The notes below the pieces were generated by a model. It did not search any database. It was not told where the DNA came from and saw nothing but the letters and a program-made list of their open reading frames with translations. From positions 1-23,950 of the IMG/VR virus record IMGVR_UViG_3300046011_000553: a DNA stretch of 23,950 bases, one strand, 5' to 3'. Shown in pieces: positions 1 to 7,787 of this stretch. A program made the position numbers and the translations under genes. Every line of letters begins with the position of its first letter. Positions within the stretch are counted from its first letter, which is position 1. This stretch comes from a virus.

Positions 1-11
1 ATAAAATCATA

Positions 12-236
12 ATGCGACTACTCTTACTATTATTACTTGCGGCCAATGCTCAAGCTGAAACCAAATACAATCCTTCAACACATCGATATGATACAGTTCC
101 GGCTAACACAAAAGTTCAAGCTAGATATAATCCTTATACTACAAAATATGAAATGACTACTAAAGATAGTACTATAGTATACAATCCATACTCACATACC
201 TATAACTATGTCTCAACTACAGCCAAAAAGCCTTAG
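12..236 (+). CDS. Small secreted protein with three YNP repeats
   Basis: The product has 74 residues if it starts at the ATG at 12. The frame stays open to the window edge, so the gene could begin further upstream. Residues 3-11 are a run of Leu and Ala followed by N-A-Q-A, an N-terminal signal peptide probably cleaved after Ala15. The mature part holds three imperfect repeats beginning Y-N-P at residues 19, 39 and 57, each followed by Tyr/Thr/Ser-rich sequence (the second and third read YNPY). The family is not recognised. The sequence supports export across the inner membrane, and the tyrosine-rich repeats suggest a small periplasmic or surface-associated protein. The last nine codons overlap the next gene. 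Function unknown. Confidence 0.6.
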   Translation: MRLLLLLLLAANAQAETKYNPSTHRYDTVPANTKVQARYNPYTTKYEMTTKDSTIVYNPYSHTYNYVSTTAKKP

Positions 237-492
237 TTATAGTTTAGACTATCCAGCCGAGCTTTGGGTTACCTATGCTAATCCAGCCGAAGAAACAATA
301 GCAGAACTAAGACAGCACAGTTCCGAGCTTGATGATATGTTAGCCAGTAGTATTAACTACACTTGGACTACTACCTGGCAGACTAATCAAAACTTAGTTA
401 GATTAGTTATATACATCGAGTTTACTGAAGAACGACTTAGTTGGATGCTACTCAAATATCCACAAAACAAACGAATAGTCCATATAGATTAA
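208..492 (+). CDS. Hypothetical protein, 94 aa
   Basis: The product is a 94-residue acidic soluble protein with no signal peptide or membrane segment. The ATG at 208 lies inside the upstream gene (29-base overlap) and has no clear Shine-Dalgarno sequence, so translation is probably coupled to the upstream gene. The next in-frame Met is residue 44. Residues 15-40 look helical and the second half alternates hydrophobic and polar residues (NLVRLVIYIEF) as in beta strands. I do not recognise the family. The pair at 12-492 is separated from the packaging genes by a 49-base gap with a promoter-like element, so it probably belongs to a preceding transcription unit. Confidence 0.6.
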   Translation: MSQLQPKSLSYSLDYPAELWVTYANPAEETIAELRQHSSELDDMLASSINYTWTTTWQTNQNLVRLVIYIEFTEERLSWMLLKYPQNKRIVHID

Positions 493-515
493 TTCTCAGT
501 AGATTAAGTTTGAAT

Positions 516-521
516 TAAATA
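516..521 (+). promoter_or_regulatory. TAAATA promoter-like element before the packaging unit
   Basis: TAAATA lies in the 49-base gap before the gene at 542, 26 bases ahead of its ATG and followed by the ribosome binding site AAAGGAAG (528-535). The same hexamer recurs in four other intergenic gaps of this window. It resembles the core of the T4-type late promoter (TATAAATA). No convincing -35 box was seen. Promoter activity is inferred. Confidence 0.35.
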
Positions 522-541
522 CTTAATAAAGGAAGAGATCA

Positions 542-2365
542 ATGGACATTCAACAATTACCGCTGGATAAGATAAAACCTTACTCACGCAATCCTCGTAA
601 CAATAGTCGTGCTATCAAAGTAGTAGCAGAATCAATTAAAGAATATGGCTTCCAACAGCCTATAGTTGTGGATAAAGATTATGTTATTATTGTAGGACAT
701 ACAAGATATGCCGCTGCCCAACAACTTAAACTTGATGAAGTGCCAGTTCTCATCGCTGATAATCTTAACAAAGAACAAGTACAAGCATATAGATTAGCTG
801 ATAATAAAACAAATGAATATGCACAGTGGGATGATGTACTGTTAGCAGAAGAACTTCGTGAACTAATGGCAGAGTTAGACAATAACATTAGTGAAGTTAG
901 TCGACAAAGTGCATTTACAGAACTTGAAATTGATAGACTACTTAATGGTAAAAACTATCTTGAAGACCTAGCTGAAAATAAACATAGTCGCGACGGCACT
1001 GTTAATAAGAGAATTGGTCTAGTAGTAATGAAAAACAGCTATGTCAATCGCGGTGTTGCTACCTATGTTAATGGATGGTTAGAATGGGGCTTGCGCAATA
1101 ATGTTCAAGTCGATGTTATTAGTAATGCTCCACTTGAAGATGTTTCAAACAATCAATTCAGTAGATATGAAGGTGTTAGCAATTGGTTAGCACCTGACCA
1201 TATGGATACAAGTAGACCTGACTATCTTGTTAGCCTACATCAACCAATCATTCATCTTAAGGATTGCTTAGATTTACGAACAAGTATATTAGAAGCATTG
1301 ACCAAATACAGTTTCGATGCCTTAATCATTAATAACCTTGATACACTATATTCAGTTGTAAGTCTTGGATTAGATCAATACCATCCAAATATCTATTACC
1401 CAACACATGCAGTTGAGGATGTAGGCGGTGGTAAGGGCACCTGGATTAATGATGTTACACACAAACTATTAGAATACAGCCCAATTAAATTACTCTGTCA
1501 GTCTGAACATATTCGACAAGTAGCCAAAGACTTCCTTGGTACACCTGATGATAGATTAGTAGTTGTTACACCAATGCTGGGTCAACCTGAACTATTAACA
1601 ATTGAACATACAGAAGAACCCAAAGGTATATTATACATAGGCCCATATGAAGATAGAAAGAATCCTGAAATCTTTATTAATGCATGTAAGCAATCCGGCA
1701 AGCCAGCACTACTAATTACTCCAAGTCAACACTCAGCTGATAAGTTTAAGAAGAGATTCCTACAAGAAGGTATTGAACATGAAATATATGTAGGATTAAG
1801 TGGTAAGAACAAAGTAGATGCAATGCAGAATGCCGCATTAGCTATTATACCAAGTCGAGAAGAAACATACTGCTACACAGCTATCGAAGCGGCTCATGTA
1901 TGTAGAACAATATTACCTAATGATTATGCTTGGACTGCAGCACATAAAGACTGGTGTATATTAACTGAAGAAAAAAATATCGTAAATATAGTTAATGAGC
2001 ATTATGGTCGACCCATACTTCCTGAACATCGACAAGCAATGGAAGAAAACTTTCAACTAAGTGAAGAACAAGGATGGTTAGTTATTAGTCAAACCCCAAG
2101 CAAAGAAACAGTAAATAATGCTTTGACTAAGTATATAGACAAGTTAGGTTCATCAACATTACGCAATTTCTTTAATTCAAGACCTAAGAAAGTATTTGAT
2201 GAGATGTGTTATCCAATTAAGATTATGAATCATGAGGATTATGAAATTACACAAACACTAACTGATACAGTTATTACACGATTAGGGTTTACACAACATT
2301 TCACACAAGATGAGATGTCTGATAACTTAGCTAATGTGTTTAATATAGGAACAACAGATGAGTGA
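542..2365 (+). CDS. ParB-like domain fused to GT-B glycosyltransferase
   Basis: The product has 607 residues and starts behind a good Shine-Dalgarno. Residues 1 to about 136 are a ParB-like domain of the kind found on phage DNA methyltransferases: RNPR at 16-19, GHTRYAAAQQL at 52-62, then RLADNKTNEYAQWDD at 84-98 and the linker FTELEIDRLLNG at 125-136. No methyltransferase motif (DPPY/NPPY) follows. Residues 157 to about 515 are instead a GT4-like GT-B glycosyltransferase. Its acceptor-side Rossmann start is RIGLVVMKNSYVNRGVATYV (157-176), its donor-side start ILYIGPYEDRKNPE (363-376), and its EX7E signature has E441 and E449 within PSREETYCYTAIEA. Residues 520-607 are a helical tail I cannot assign. 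It overlaps terminase small subunit by 8 bases. A sugar-transfer reaction is expected. That DNA is the acceptor is inferred from the ParB-like domain and gene position; a virion protein is the alternative. Confidence 0.8.
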   Translation: MDIQQLPLDKIKPYSRNPRNNSRAIKVVAESIKEYGFQQPIVVDKDYVIIVGHTRYAAAQQLKLDEVPVLIADNLNKEQVQAYRLADNKTNEYAQWDDVLLAEELRELMAELDNNISEVSRQSAFTELEIDRLLNGKNYLEDLAENKHSRDGTVNKRIGLVVMKNSYVNRGVATYVNGWLEWGLRNNVQVDVISNAPLEDVSNNQFSRYEGVSNWLAPDHMDTSRPDYLVSLHQPIIHLKDCLDLRTSILEALTKYSFDALIINNLDTLYSVVSLGLDQYHPNIYYPTHAVEDVGGGKGTWINDVTHKLLEYSPIKLLCQSEHIRQVAKDFLGTPDDRLVVVTPMLGQPELLTIEHTEEPKGILYIGPYEDRKNPEIFINACKQSGKPALLITPSQHSADKFKKRFLQEGIEHEIYVGLSGKNKVDAMQNAALAIIPSREETYCYTAIEAAHVCRTILPNDYAWTAAHKDWCILTEEKNIVNIVNEHYGRPILPEHRQAMEENFQLSEEQGWLVISQTPSKETVNNALTKYIDKLGSSTLRNFFNSRPKKVFDEMCYPIKIMNHEDYEITQTLTDTVITRLGFTQHFTQDEMSDNLANVFNIGTTDE

Positions 2366-2774
2366 AGAAAATAATGATAATGTAAGGAAGAGTACATTAG
2401 GACAGAAGTTTACTAAAATGGGTACAAAAGAAGTTGAAGGACAGGTTATTGGGCGCAATAAAGTAATTGTACCTAAAGATGAAGTATTCAAATTAGCACA
2501 AATCGGCTGTAAAAATCAGGAGATTGCTGATTGGTTTGGTGTTGATGAAAACACATTAACCTATAACTTTAGCGAAGAACTCTTAAAAGGCAGAGAGAGC
2601 TTAAAGCAATCATTACGCCGTGCTCAATTGAAGTTAGCACTTGGTGGAAATGCTACTATGTTAATTTGGTTAGGTAAGAATATACTTGGACAAAGTGACA
2701 ATCCAATTAACAGTGAAAGTCAGCAACCTTTACCATGGAATGAGATACCTGAGACTACTGATGATACTGAGTAA
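2358..2774 (+). CDS. terS: Terminase small subunit
   Basis: The product is a 138-residue DNA-recognition subunit of the packaging motor. Residues 42-72 form a helix-turn-helix of the terminase-small type (QIGCKNQEIADWFGVDENTL at 48-67). A helical segment, RAQLKLALGGNATMLIWLGK (88-107), follows, as in TerS oligomerisation regions. The C-terminus is acidic and low-complexity. The length is typical, and the large subunit follows at once, overlapping it by 14 bases. Start at 2358 has AGGAA at 2347-2351 and overlaps the upstream ParB-like/glycosyltransferase gene. In the family, TerS binds the packaging start site and delivers DNA to TerL. The binding site in this genome cannot be seen from the window. 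Confidence 0.85.
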   Translation: MSEENNDNVRKSTLGQKFTKMGTKEVEGQVIGRNKVIVPKDEVFKLAQIGCKNQEIADWFGVDENTLTYNFSEELLKGRESLKQSLRRAQLKLALGGNATMLIWLGKNILGQSDNPINSESQQPLPWNEIPETTDDTE

Positions 2775-3999
2775 GTGTCAACAAACAGTAGCTAATGATC
2801 GGCATAGATTCAAAGTTGTAATTGCCGGGCGTCGGTTTGGCAAATCATATCTTGCTATTAGAGAACTATGCTATAATGCTCGTATGCCTGATAAGACAGT
2901 ATGGTATCTAACATCCAGTTATCGTGCGGCTAAGATGATTGTATGGAAACCACTTAAGAAGCAATTACTTGAACTTAAATGGGTTGAGAAGATTAATGAA
3001 AGTACTCTTGAGATTACACTAAAGAATGGTAGCATTATATCACTTAAAGGATCTGACAATCCTGATAGTCTGCGTGGTGCCAGTCTTAGTTATTGTGTAA
3101 TAGATGAAGTAGCCGAAGTTGATCCTGAATTGTTTTATGAAGTAATTCGTCCTGCATTATCGGATCAACAAGGTGGTGCATTGTTCATTGGTACTCCAAA
3201 AGGTAAGAGTAATTGGAGTTATGACTTATTCACTAATCAACTTGACTATGCTGAACAATGGGCAAGTTGGCAGTTTACTACATTAGAAGGTGGCTTTGTT
3301 AGTGCCAGTGAAATAGAAGCCGCTCGTAGGGATATGAGTGATAGACAGTTCAGACAAGAGTTTGAAGCAACATTCGAAACATTTGAAGGTAGAATTGCTT
3401 GGAGTTTTGAACGCGATAAGAATGTAATGATAATCAAAGACCCTGATACTCAAGTATTACATATAGGTGTCGACTTCAATGTAAGCCCTATTACAGCCGC
3501 AATCTTTGTTAGACATAATGATGACATGCTACAGATAGATGAAGTAATGATGCACAGTAGTAATACACAAGAGTTAGCAGATGAAATAAAGAATAGATAT
3601 CCACGCAGTAGAATATTTGCTTACCCAGATCCAAGTGGTCGTGCGAGAAAGACTGCCGCTGGTGGAGCAACTGACTTTACTATATTACAGAACGCTGGCT
3701 TCACAGTCAAAGCACCATATAGACATAATGCAGTAAAAGACCGTATCAATAGTTTCAATGCGAGATTGTGCAGTAGTGATTCAGTTAGACATCTATTCAT
3801 TGATCCAAAGTGTAAGCACACTATCGAATGTTTAGACAAGTATCAATTTAAGACAGATACACAGATTCCAGATAAGGATCACGGTTGGGATCACATGTTC
3901 GACGCGGCAAGTTATTGTGTTGACTTCTTGTTTCCACTTACTAAAGACATACCAGAGGACTTTGATAGTCCGCAGACTTGGGGCCACGCCCTTGCGTAA
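2761..3999 (+). CDS. terL: Terminase large subunit (ATPase-nuclease)
   Basis: This is the packaging motor and genome-cutting enzyme, 412 residues from the ATG at 2761. An ATG at 2686 is in frame but would add 25 residues (MDKVTIQLTV...) read through terS that fit no terminase N-terminus. Starting at 2761 puts CQQTVANDRHRFKVVIAGRR at the front, as in the family. Walker A is GRRFGKS (residues 23-29). Walker B is CVIDE with D115 and catalytic E116. The coupling motif is IGTPKGKS (about 143-150). The RNase H-like nuclease domain begins at GVDFNVSP with D238. Further acidic positions are D290 in YPDPSG and D377/D381 in DHGWDHMFD. The Shine-Dalgarno is weak (GAG at 2751-2753), consistent with coupling to terS. 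Confidence 0.93.
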   Translation: MILSKCQQTVANDRHRFKVVIAGRRFGKSYLAIRELCYNARMPDKTVWYLTSSYRAAKMIVWKPLKKQLLELKWVEKINESTLEITLKNGSIISLKGSDNPDSLRGASLSYCVIDEVAEVDPELFYEVIRPALSDQQGGALFIGTPKGKSNWSYDLFTNQLDYAEQWASWQFTTLEGGFVSASEIEAARRDMSDRQFRQEFEATFETFEGRIAWSFERDKNVMIIKDPDTQVLHIGVDFNVSPITAAIFVRHNDDMLQIDEVMMHSSNTQELADEIKNRYPRSRIFAYPDPSGRARKTAAGGATDFTILQNAGFTVKAPYRHNAVKDRINSFNARLCSSDSVRHLFIDPKCKHTIECLDKYQFKTDTQIPDKDHGWDHMFDAASYCVDFLFPLTKDIPEDFDSPQTWGHALA

Positions 4000-4002
4000 T
4001 GC

Positions 4003-4008
4003 TAAATA
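4003..4008 (+). promoter_or_regulatory. TAAATA promoter-like element before portal
   Basis: TAAATA, in the context CTAAATATACATTG, lies in the 34-base gap between terL and portal, 31 bases before the portal ATG. The trailing ACATTG is almost shared with the element at 8739 (TAAATAACATTG). A loose -35-like TTGGGG lies at 3979-3984, about 17 bases upstream, inside the terL end. Promoter function is inferred from recurrence and position. Confidence 0.35.
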
Positions 4009-4033
4009 TACATTGCACCATATAGGATAACAT

Positions 4034-5461
4034 ATGAATACTTTAATCGAATTATATAAACAGGTTACATCATCAAACTATGTTTACAATCAGAACTATG
4101 CTCGTTGGTTGTTTATGTTGGAAAGCTATATGGGTGGTGAAGAATATAGACGCGGACAACATCTAAATCAATATGCTTTAGAAACACCTCAACAATATGC
4201 ACATAGACTTAATACTACACCACTTGATAATCATTGTCGTAGTGTGGTAAATGTCTACAATAGTTTTATGTTCCGCGAATGTCCTGACAGAGACTTTGGT
4301 GGACTTACAACTGACCCAACACTTCCTGACTTCTTAGAAGATGCAGACTTAGAAGGTCGTGACTTAGACTCAGTAATGAAAGAAGTTAGTACATGGACAA
4401 GTGTATTTGGACATTGCTGGATACTAATGAGCAAACCAAATATCAATGCACTAACAAGAGCAGATGAGATTGCTGCTGGAGTTAGACCTTATGTTAGTCT
4501 TGTTACTCCACTTACAGTATATGATTGGACATATGAACGCAGTGCCGTCGGTCGTTATGAACTTACATACTTCAAATATGTAGATGATGTTAATGAACAA
4601 ATCACCACAGTTATCGAATGGTACAAAGATAAGATTATTACTACAATAACTAATCGCAAACACAAAGAAGTAGTTAGTCAATCGACTGATGTAAATGAAT
4701 TGGGTGTTATCCCAGTTGTCATTGCATACAATCAACGCAGTCCTATTCGTGGTATTGGTATGTCGGATTTACAAGACATCGCTGATCAACAAAAAGCAAT
4801 CTACAATGAACTAAGTGAAATTGAACAGGGTATTAGATTAGATGGACATCCAAGTTTAGTAGCTACCGAAACAACTAAAGTAGGCTCAGGTGCTGGTAGT
4901 ATATTATATGTGCCAGAGACAATGGACCCTGGACTTAAACCATACTTACTTGATCATGGTAACACAGCCACAGAAGGTATCTGGACATCAATTGGACATA
5001 GAGTAGATGCTATCGATAAGATGGCTAACACTGGTGCTGTTCGTGCTACTGAAAGTCGTACACTATCTGGTGTTGCTATGCAAACTGAATTCCAATTGCT
5101 TAACGCAAAATTAGCTGAGAAGTCAGACAACTTAGAATTAGCAGAAGAACAAATGTGGCAGTTGTATGCAATGTATCAAGGTGCTGTATGGGATGGTGAG
5201 ATTGATTATCCTGGTAGCTTTGCTATACATGACACACAAAATGAATTCGCAAGTTTACAAACAGCTCGACAAGCCGCAACTGGTATTGATGCTATGAGTT
5301 TAATTGACCTACGATTAAGACAATTACTTGAAGATCCACGCTTATCAAATGAAATTGAAGAGCCAGAAGAATTAGCCAAATACGCAGTTGAGTTAGCAGT
5401 ATTAGCAAACCCAATAGTTGTGGCAAGTGACATTGTTCCACCACAACCAGAAGAACTATAG
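4034..5461 (+). CDS. Portal protein
   Basis: The product is a 475-residue portal protein, the ring at the capsid vertex through which DNA is packaged and ejected and to which the connector attaches. It follows terL directly and precedes scaffold and capsid genes, the expected position. Recognisable family features are the N-terminal helical segment (YARWLFMLESYMGGEEYRRG), the segment near residues 105-135 (LEGRDLDSVMKEVSTWTSVF followed by GHCWILM), the beta-rich clip or wing region (about 150-240), and the long helical section QDIADQQKAIYNELSEIEQG followed by the glutamate-rich stem near 350-380. The last 40 residues are acidic, ending PPQPEEL. AGGA at 4024-4027 is the ribosome binding site. 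No fusion to another head protein is seen. Confidence 0.85.
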   Translation: MNTLIELYKQVTSSNYVYNQNYARWLFMLESYMGGEEYRRGQHLNQYALETPQQYAHRLNTTPLDNHCRSVVNVYNSFMFRECPDRDFGGLTTDPTLPDFLEDADLEGRDLDSVMKEVSTWTSVFGHCWILMSKPNINALTRADEIAAGVRPYVSLVTPLTVYDWTYERSAVGRYELTYFKYVDDVNEQITTVIEWYKDKIITTITNRKHKEVVSQSTDVNELGVIPVVIAYNQRSPIRGIGMSDLQDIADQQKAIYNELSEIEQGIRLDGHPSLVATETTKVGSGAGSILYVPETMDPGLKPYLLDHGNTATEGIWTSIGHRVDAIDKMANTGAVRATESRTLSGVAMQTEFQLLNAKLAEKSDNLELAEEQMWQLYAMYQGAVWDGEIDYPGSFAIHDTQNEFASLQTARQAATGIDAMSLIDLRLRQLLEDPRLSNEIEEPEELAKYAVELAVLANPIVVASDIVPPQPEEL

Positions 5462-5511
5462 GACGACAATAGAATATATTCAGCAAATGAATACACCTAG
5501 AGGAAAATAAA

Positions 5512-5691
5512 ATGATTATTGAAACAACTACAACAGACGGCACACCGGGATGGAAATGGGATAAGTCAGACTTCATTCACACTGGTGAGAATGCTGAACG
5601 CAATGCTCAAATACAACGACACTATAATGTTATTGATGTTGAAGCAATGTATGCGGCACAGAAGGTAAGAGCCGAAAAAACAAATAGCTAA
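5512..5691 (+). CDS. Small hypothetical protein between portal and scaffold (59 aa)
   Basis: This 59-residue product begins MIIETTTTDGTPGWKWDKSD and ends EKTNS. It has a strong Shine-Dalgarno, AGAGGA at 5499-5504, eight bases before the ATG at 5512, in the same AGAGGAAAATAAA-type leader used by the capsid gene, which supports real translation. It starts with a Thr-rich stretch and a W-K-W motif and continues as an amphipathic helix (about residues 25-55). I do not recognise the family. Its place between portal and scaffold suggests a head assembly accessory or minor head protein; this is inference. Its stop codon overlaps a TAAATA element that precedes the scaffold gene. Confidence 0.65.
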   Translation: MIIETTTTDGTPGWKWDKSDFIHTGENAERNAQIQRHYNVIDVEAMYAAQKVRAEKTNS

Positions 5692-5694
5692 ATA
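5689..5694 (+). promoter_or_regulatory. TAAATA promoter-like element before scaffold
   Basis: TAAATA (context CTAAATAATG) overlaps the stop codon of the 59-residue gene and lies 43 bases before the scaffold ATG. A strong ribosome binding site, TAAGGAGG (5715-5722), follows and is the best Shine-Dalgarno in the window. The stop codon supplies part of the hexamer, so the evidence is weaker than for the fully intergenic copies. Confidence 0.3.
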
Positions 5695-5731
5695 ATGTAT
5701 TAACTAACCACTCTTAAGGAGGCACCGCGAT

Positions 5732-6406
5732 ATGAGCGATAACCAAATCATAGCAGGCAATACTACAGGTACTGACACTACAGCCACAGATACAACAAGT
5801 CAGGTAACAGCAAGAACTTATACTCAAGAAGAATTCGACAGTCATATGGCAGGGTTAAAATCCAGTCTGACTAAGAAATTACTTAAACCTTATGAAGATT
5901 TAGGTGATCCAACTGAGTTGCGTACACTTAAAGAACAAGCTGCTCATAAAGCTCAAGACGAGCAAATGAAGCGCGGTGAATTTGAGAAAGTACTACAAGA
6001 TCTTGCACAAAAGAAAGACTCTGAAATATCTAAGAGAGATACAGTAATTGAACAGTTTAAAGTTGAACAACCACTATTGCAGGCCGCAAGCGAGTTCAGA
6101 GCAGTTAATGCCGAACAAGTAAAACGACTATTGCGTGGTAGTGTTAGACTTAATTCAGACGGTGATGTAGAAGTAATTGATGATAAAGGCACAGTGCGAT
6201 ATAATGATGCAGGTCAACTTATTCAAGTAAAAGACCTTGTAAAAGAATTCTTAGACACTAATCCACATTTCTTATCTGCAACTCCAGCTACTGTCAATTC
6301 AAATCATTCAATTAATGCCAATTCTGGTAGTGTTGATGTATCGAAACTTGATATGAAGAATCCAGAACATAGAAAACTTTATGCCCAAACTAAGGGCATT
6401 GCCTAA
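5732..6406 (+). CDS. Capsid scaffolding protein
   Basis: The product is a 224-residue scaffold-type protein, expected to guide assembly of the capsid shell and then leave. The N-terminus (1-28) is a disordered Thr/Asp/Ser stretch. Residues about 60-120 are charged, heptad-like helix (LRTLKEQAAHKAQDEQMKRG, then FEKVLQDLAQKKDSEISKRD). A folded section (about 120-190) and a short basic tail ending KNPEHRKLYAQTKGIA follow; such tails commonly contact the capsid protein. It sits directly before the major capsid gene. No serine or cysteine protease motif is seen, so it looks like a pure scaffold rather than a protease-scaffold fusion. The strong TAAGGAGG site fits the high copy number expected of a scaffold. 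Confidence 0.75.
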   Translation: MSDNQIIAGNTTGTDTTATDTTSQVTARTYTQEEFDSHMAGLKSSLTKKLLKPYEDLGDPTELRTLKEQAAHKAQDEQMKRGEFEKVLQDLAQKKDSEISKRDTVIEQFKVEQPLLQAASEFRAVNAEQVKRLLRGSVRLNSDGDVEVIDDKGTVRYNDAGQLIQVKDLVKEFLDTNPHFLSATPATVNSNHSINANSGSVDVSKLDMKNPEHRKLYAQTKGIA

Positions 6407-6424
6407 CTTTAAAAGGAAAATAAA

Positions 6425-7264
6425 ATGGCTAATAACACAACAAATAATTCAGAATTATTCCAAAATCTTTTGGTTCAATCTCAATATGCTCTATATGAGA
6501 CATCAATTGCTCGCGCAGTATCAACAGTATTCGACTATCCAGTTGGTGCTGGTAAATCAGTATCAGTTCCATTATGGGCTGGTATTACTTCAACTAAACC
6601 TGGTGATGGCGTTGCTCCTGCAGCTGCTGACACTAACACAACAAGCAAATCAATCGACTTAGTTGAACATGTTGTTTACGCTCAAATCACTGATTTCTTG
6701 CGTGATTCAGCTCAAGAATCAGTTATTGCTGGTCTTGCTAATCAATCTGGTTCAGCACTTGCTGAAGGTATCGACAAAGAATTAGTAGCATTGTTCAATG
6801 ATGCTCTTGTAACACAAGAAATCGGTGCTGCTGGTGCTGATAATACAGTTGCTCACATTATGAAAGCTGCGGCAAAAATTCGTGCTAACAAATACACAGG
6901 TCAACTATTCGGCTTGTTAAACCCAATCCAAGCATACGGCTTGAAAGCAGCATTAACTGCAACTAACTCATACCAAGCAGCTACAACTGTTGGTAACCGT
7001 GTTTTAGAGGCTGGTTATGTTGGTACTGTAAGTGGTGTTCAATTATTTGAATCAGCTTTAGTTAATATTGATGGTGCTGGTGATGCTTCTGGTTGCGTAT
7101 TTGCTCCAGGCGCATTCGGTGTTGCACAACGCGGTGGTGTTAACATGGAAGAACAAAGAGTAGCTACAAAACGAGCAACTGACTTAGTATTATCTGTTGT
7201 TGCTGGTGCAGCTGTATTGCGTCCTGAATTAGCAGTTCGTATTTACGGTAACTCAGTACTTTAA
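6425..7264 (+). CDS. Major capsid protein (HK97-fold type)
   Basis: The product is the 279-residue shell subunit, placed between scaffold and connector genes. Features of small HK97-fold capsid proteins are an N-terminal arm followed by YPVGAGKSVSVPLWAGIT, the E-loop region near 60-90, the long spine-helix region around EGIDKELVALFNDAL, the A-domain segment KIRANKYTGQLFGLLNP, and a C-terminal beta segment ATDLVLSVVAGAAVLRPELA. No N-terminal delta domain is evident, which agrees with a separately encoded scaffold. Codon use leans to GCT, GGT and CGT more than in its neighbours, and the leader is AAAAGGAAAA (6411-6420); both are expected of the most abundant virion protein. The exact family is not certain. 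Confidence 0.85.
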   Translation: MANNTTNNSELFQNLLVQSQYALYETSIARAVSTVFDYPVGAGKSVSVPLWAGITSTKPGDGVAPAAADTNTTSKSIDLVEHVVYAQITDFLRDSAQESVIAGLANQSGSALAEGIDKELVALFNDALVTQEIGAAGADNTVAHIMKAAAKIRANKYTGQLFGLLNPIQAYGLKAALTATNSYQAATTVGNRVLEAGYVGTVSGVQLFESALVNIDGAGDASGCVFAPGAFGVAQRGGVNMEEQRVATKRATDLVLSVVAGAAVLRPELAVRIYGNSVL

Positions 7265-7283
7265 TTGTTAAGGAAAACATAGA

Positions 7284-7787
7284 ATGGCTTTTATTCGATC
7301 AGGCACGACAATAATTAGTTTCGCAGAATATCAAGATGTTTACGATACTGACCCAACTCTGTTTGATGAGAATGAAGGTCTAACTGATGATGTAATAGAG
7401 AATGCTCTAATTAGATCAACGGAAAGAATTCTAAGTCAACTTAAAAATACAGTTTGGTATAGAACACTTGCCTTACAAAATGGGGCAAGTGTCCTAACTA
7501 TTCCAGCTTTAAATGCATCAAAGATTATAAGTCGAGACAATGACTTCACTGACCTTTGTGTGTATTATAGCTTGTATCAATACATACTTCCAAAAGTAGC
7601 AGACTTCGGACAAGCAGGTGGAGCAGATACTAATGAAAAAGCTAAGATTGGTTTTTACCATGAAAAGTTTACTACATTATTAGATGAACTCTTGTTTAAT
7701 TCAGATTGGTATGACTACGATAATGGCGGTACAATTGGTGAAAAAGAATACAAACCAATGCCAACAAACTATGTGAGAATAAGATAA
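7284..7787 (+). CDS. Head-tail connector (adaptor) protein
   Basis: The product has 167 residues and follows the capsid gene after 19 bases, with TAAGGAAA at 7269-7276. It is largely helical. The N-terminal pattern (ISFAEYQDVYDTDPTLFDEN, then IENALIRSTERILSQLKNTVW) and a middle helix (FTDLCVYYSLYQYILPKVAD) resemble gp6-type or HK97-like head-tail adaptor proteins, which form a ring below the portal. The assignment rests on this pattern and on gene order, not on a diagnostic motif. Its stop codon overlaps the ATG of the next gene (TAATG), so the two are translationally coupled. Confidence 0.6.
   Translation: MAFIRSGTTIISFAEYQDVYDTDPTLFDENEGLTDDVIENALIRSTERILSQLKNTVWYRTLALQNGASVLTIPALNASKIISRDNDFTDLCVYYSLYQYILPKVADFGQAGGADTNEKAKIGFYHEKFTTLLDELLFNSDWYDYDNGGTIGEKEYKPMPTNYVRIR

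Noticed and set aside
2686-2760. In-frame ATG giving a terminase large subunit 25 residues longer
   Set aside because: The added residues are read through terS in another frame and do not look like a terminase N-terminus. Starting at 2761 places the QQ...RFKVVIAGRRFGKS block at the family's usual distance from the start.
3979-4002. GGGGCCACGCCC stem at the end of terL as a terminator
   Set aside because: The stem is only about four base pairs and no T-run follows.
5462-5511. Promoter in the portal to 59-residue gene gap
   Set aside because: No TAAATA or -35/-10 pair was found there; only a ribosome binding site is supported.
6381-6662. Forward 93-residue frame overlapping the scaffold end and capsid start
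   Set aside because: It lies in a different frame from the clear capsid protein, has Leu/Gln-rich low-quality composition and no ribosome binding site.
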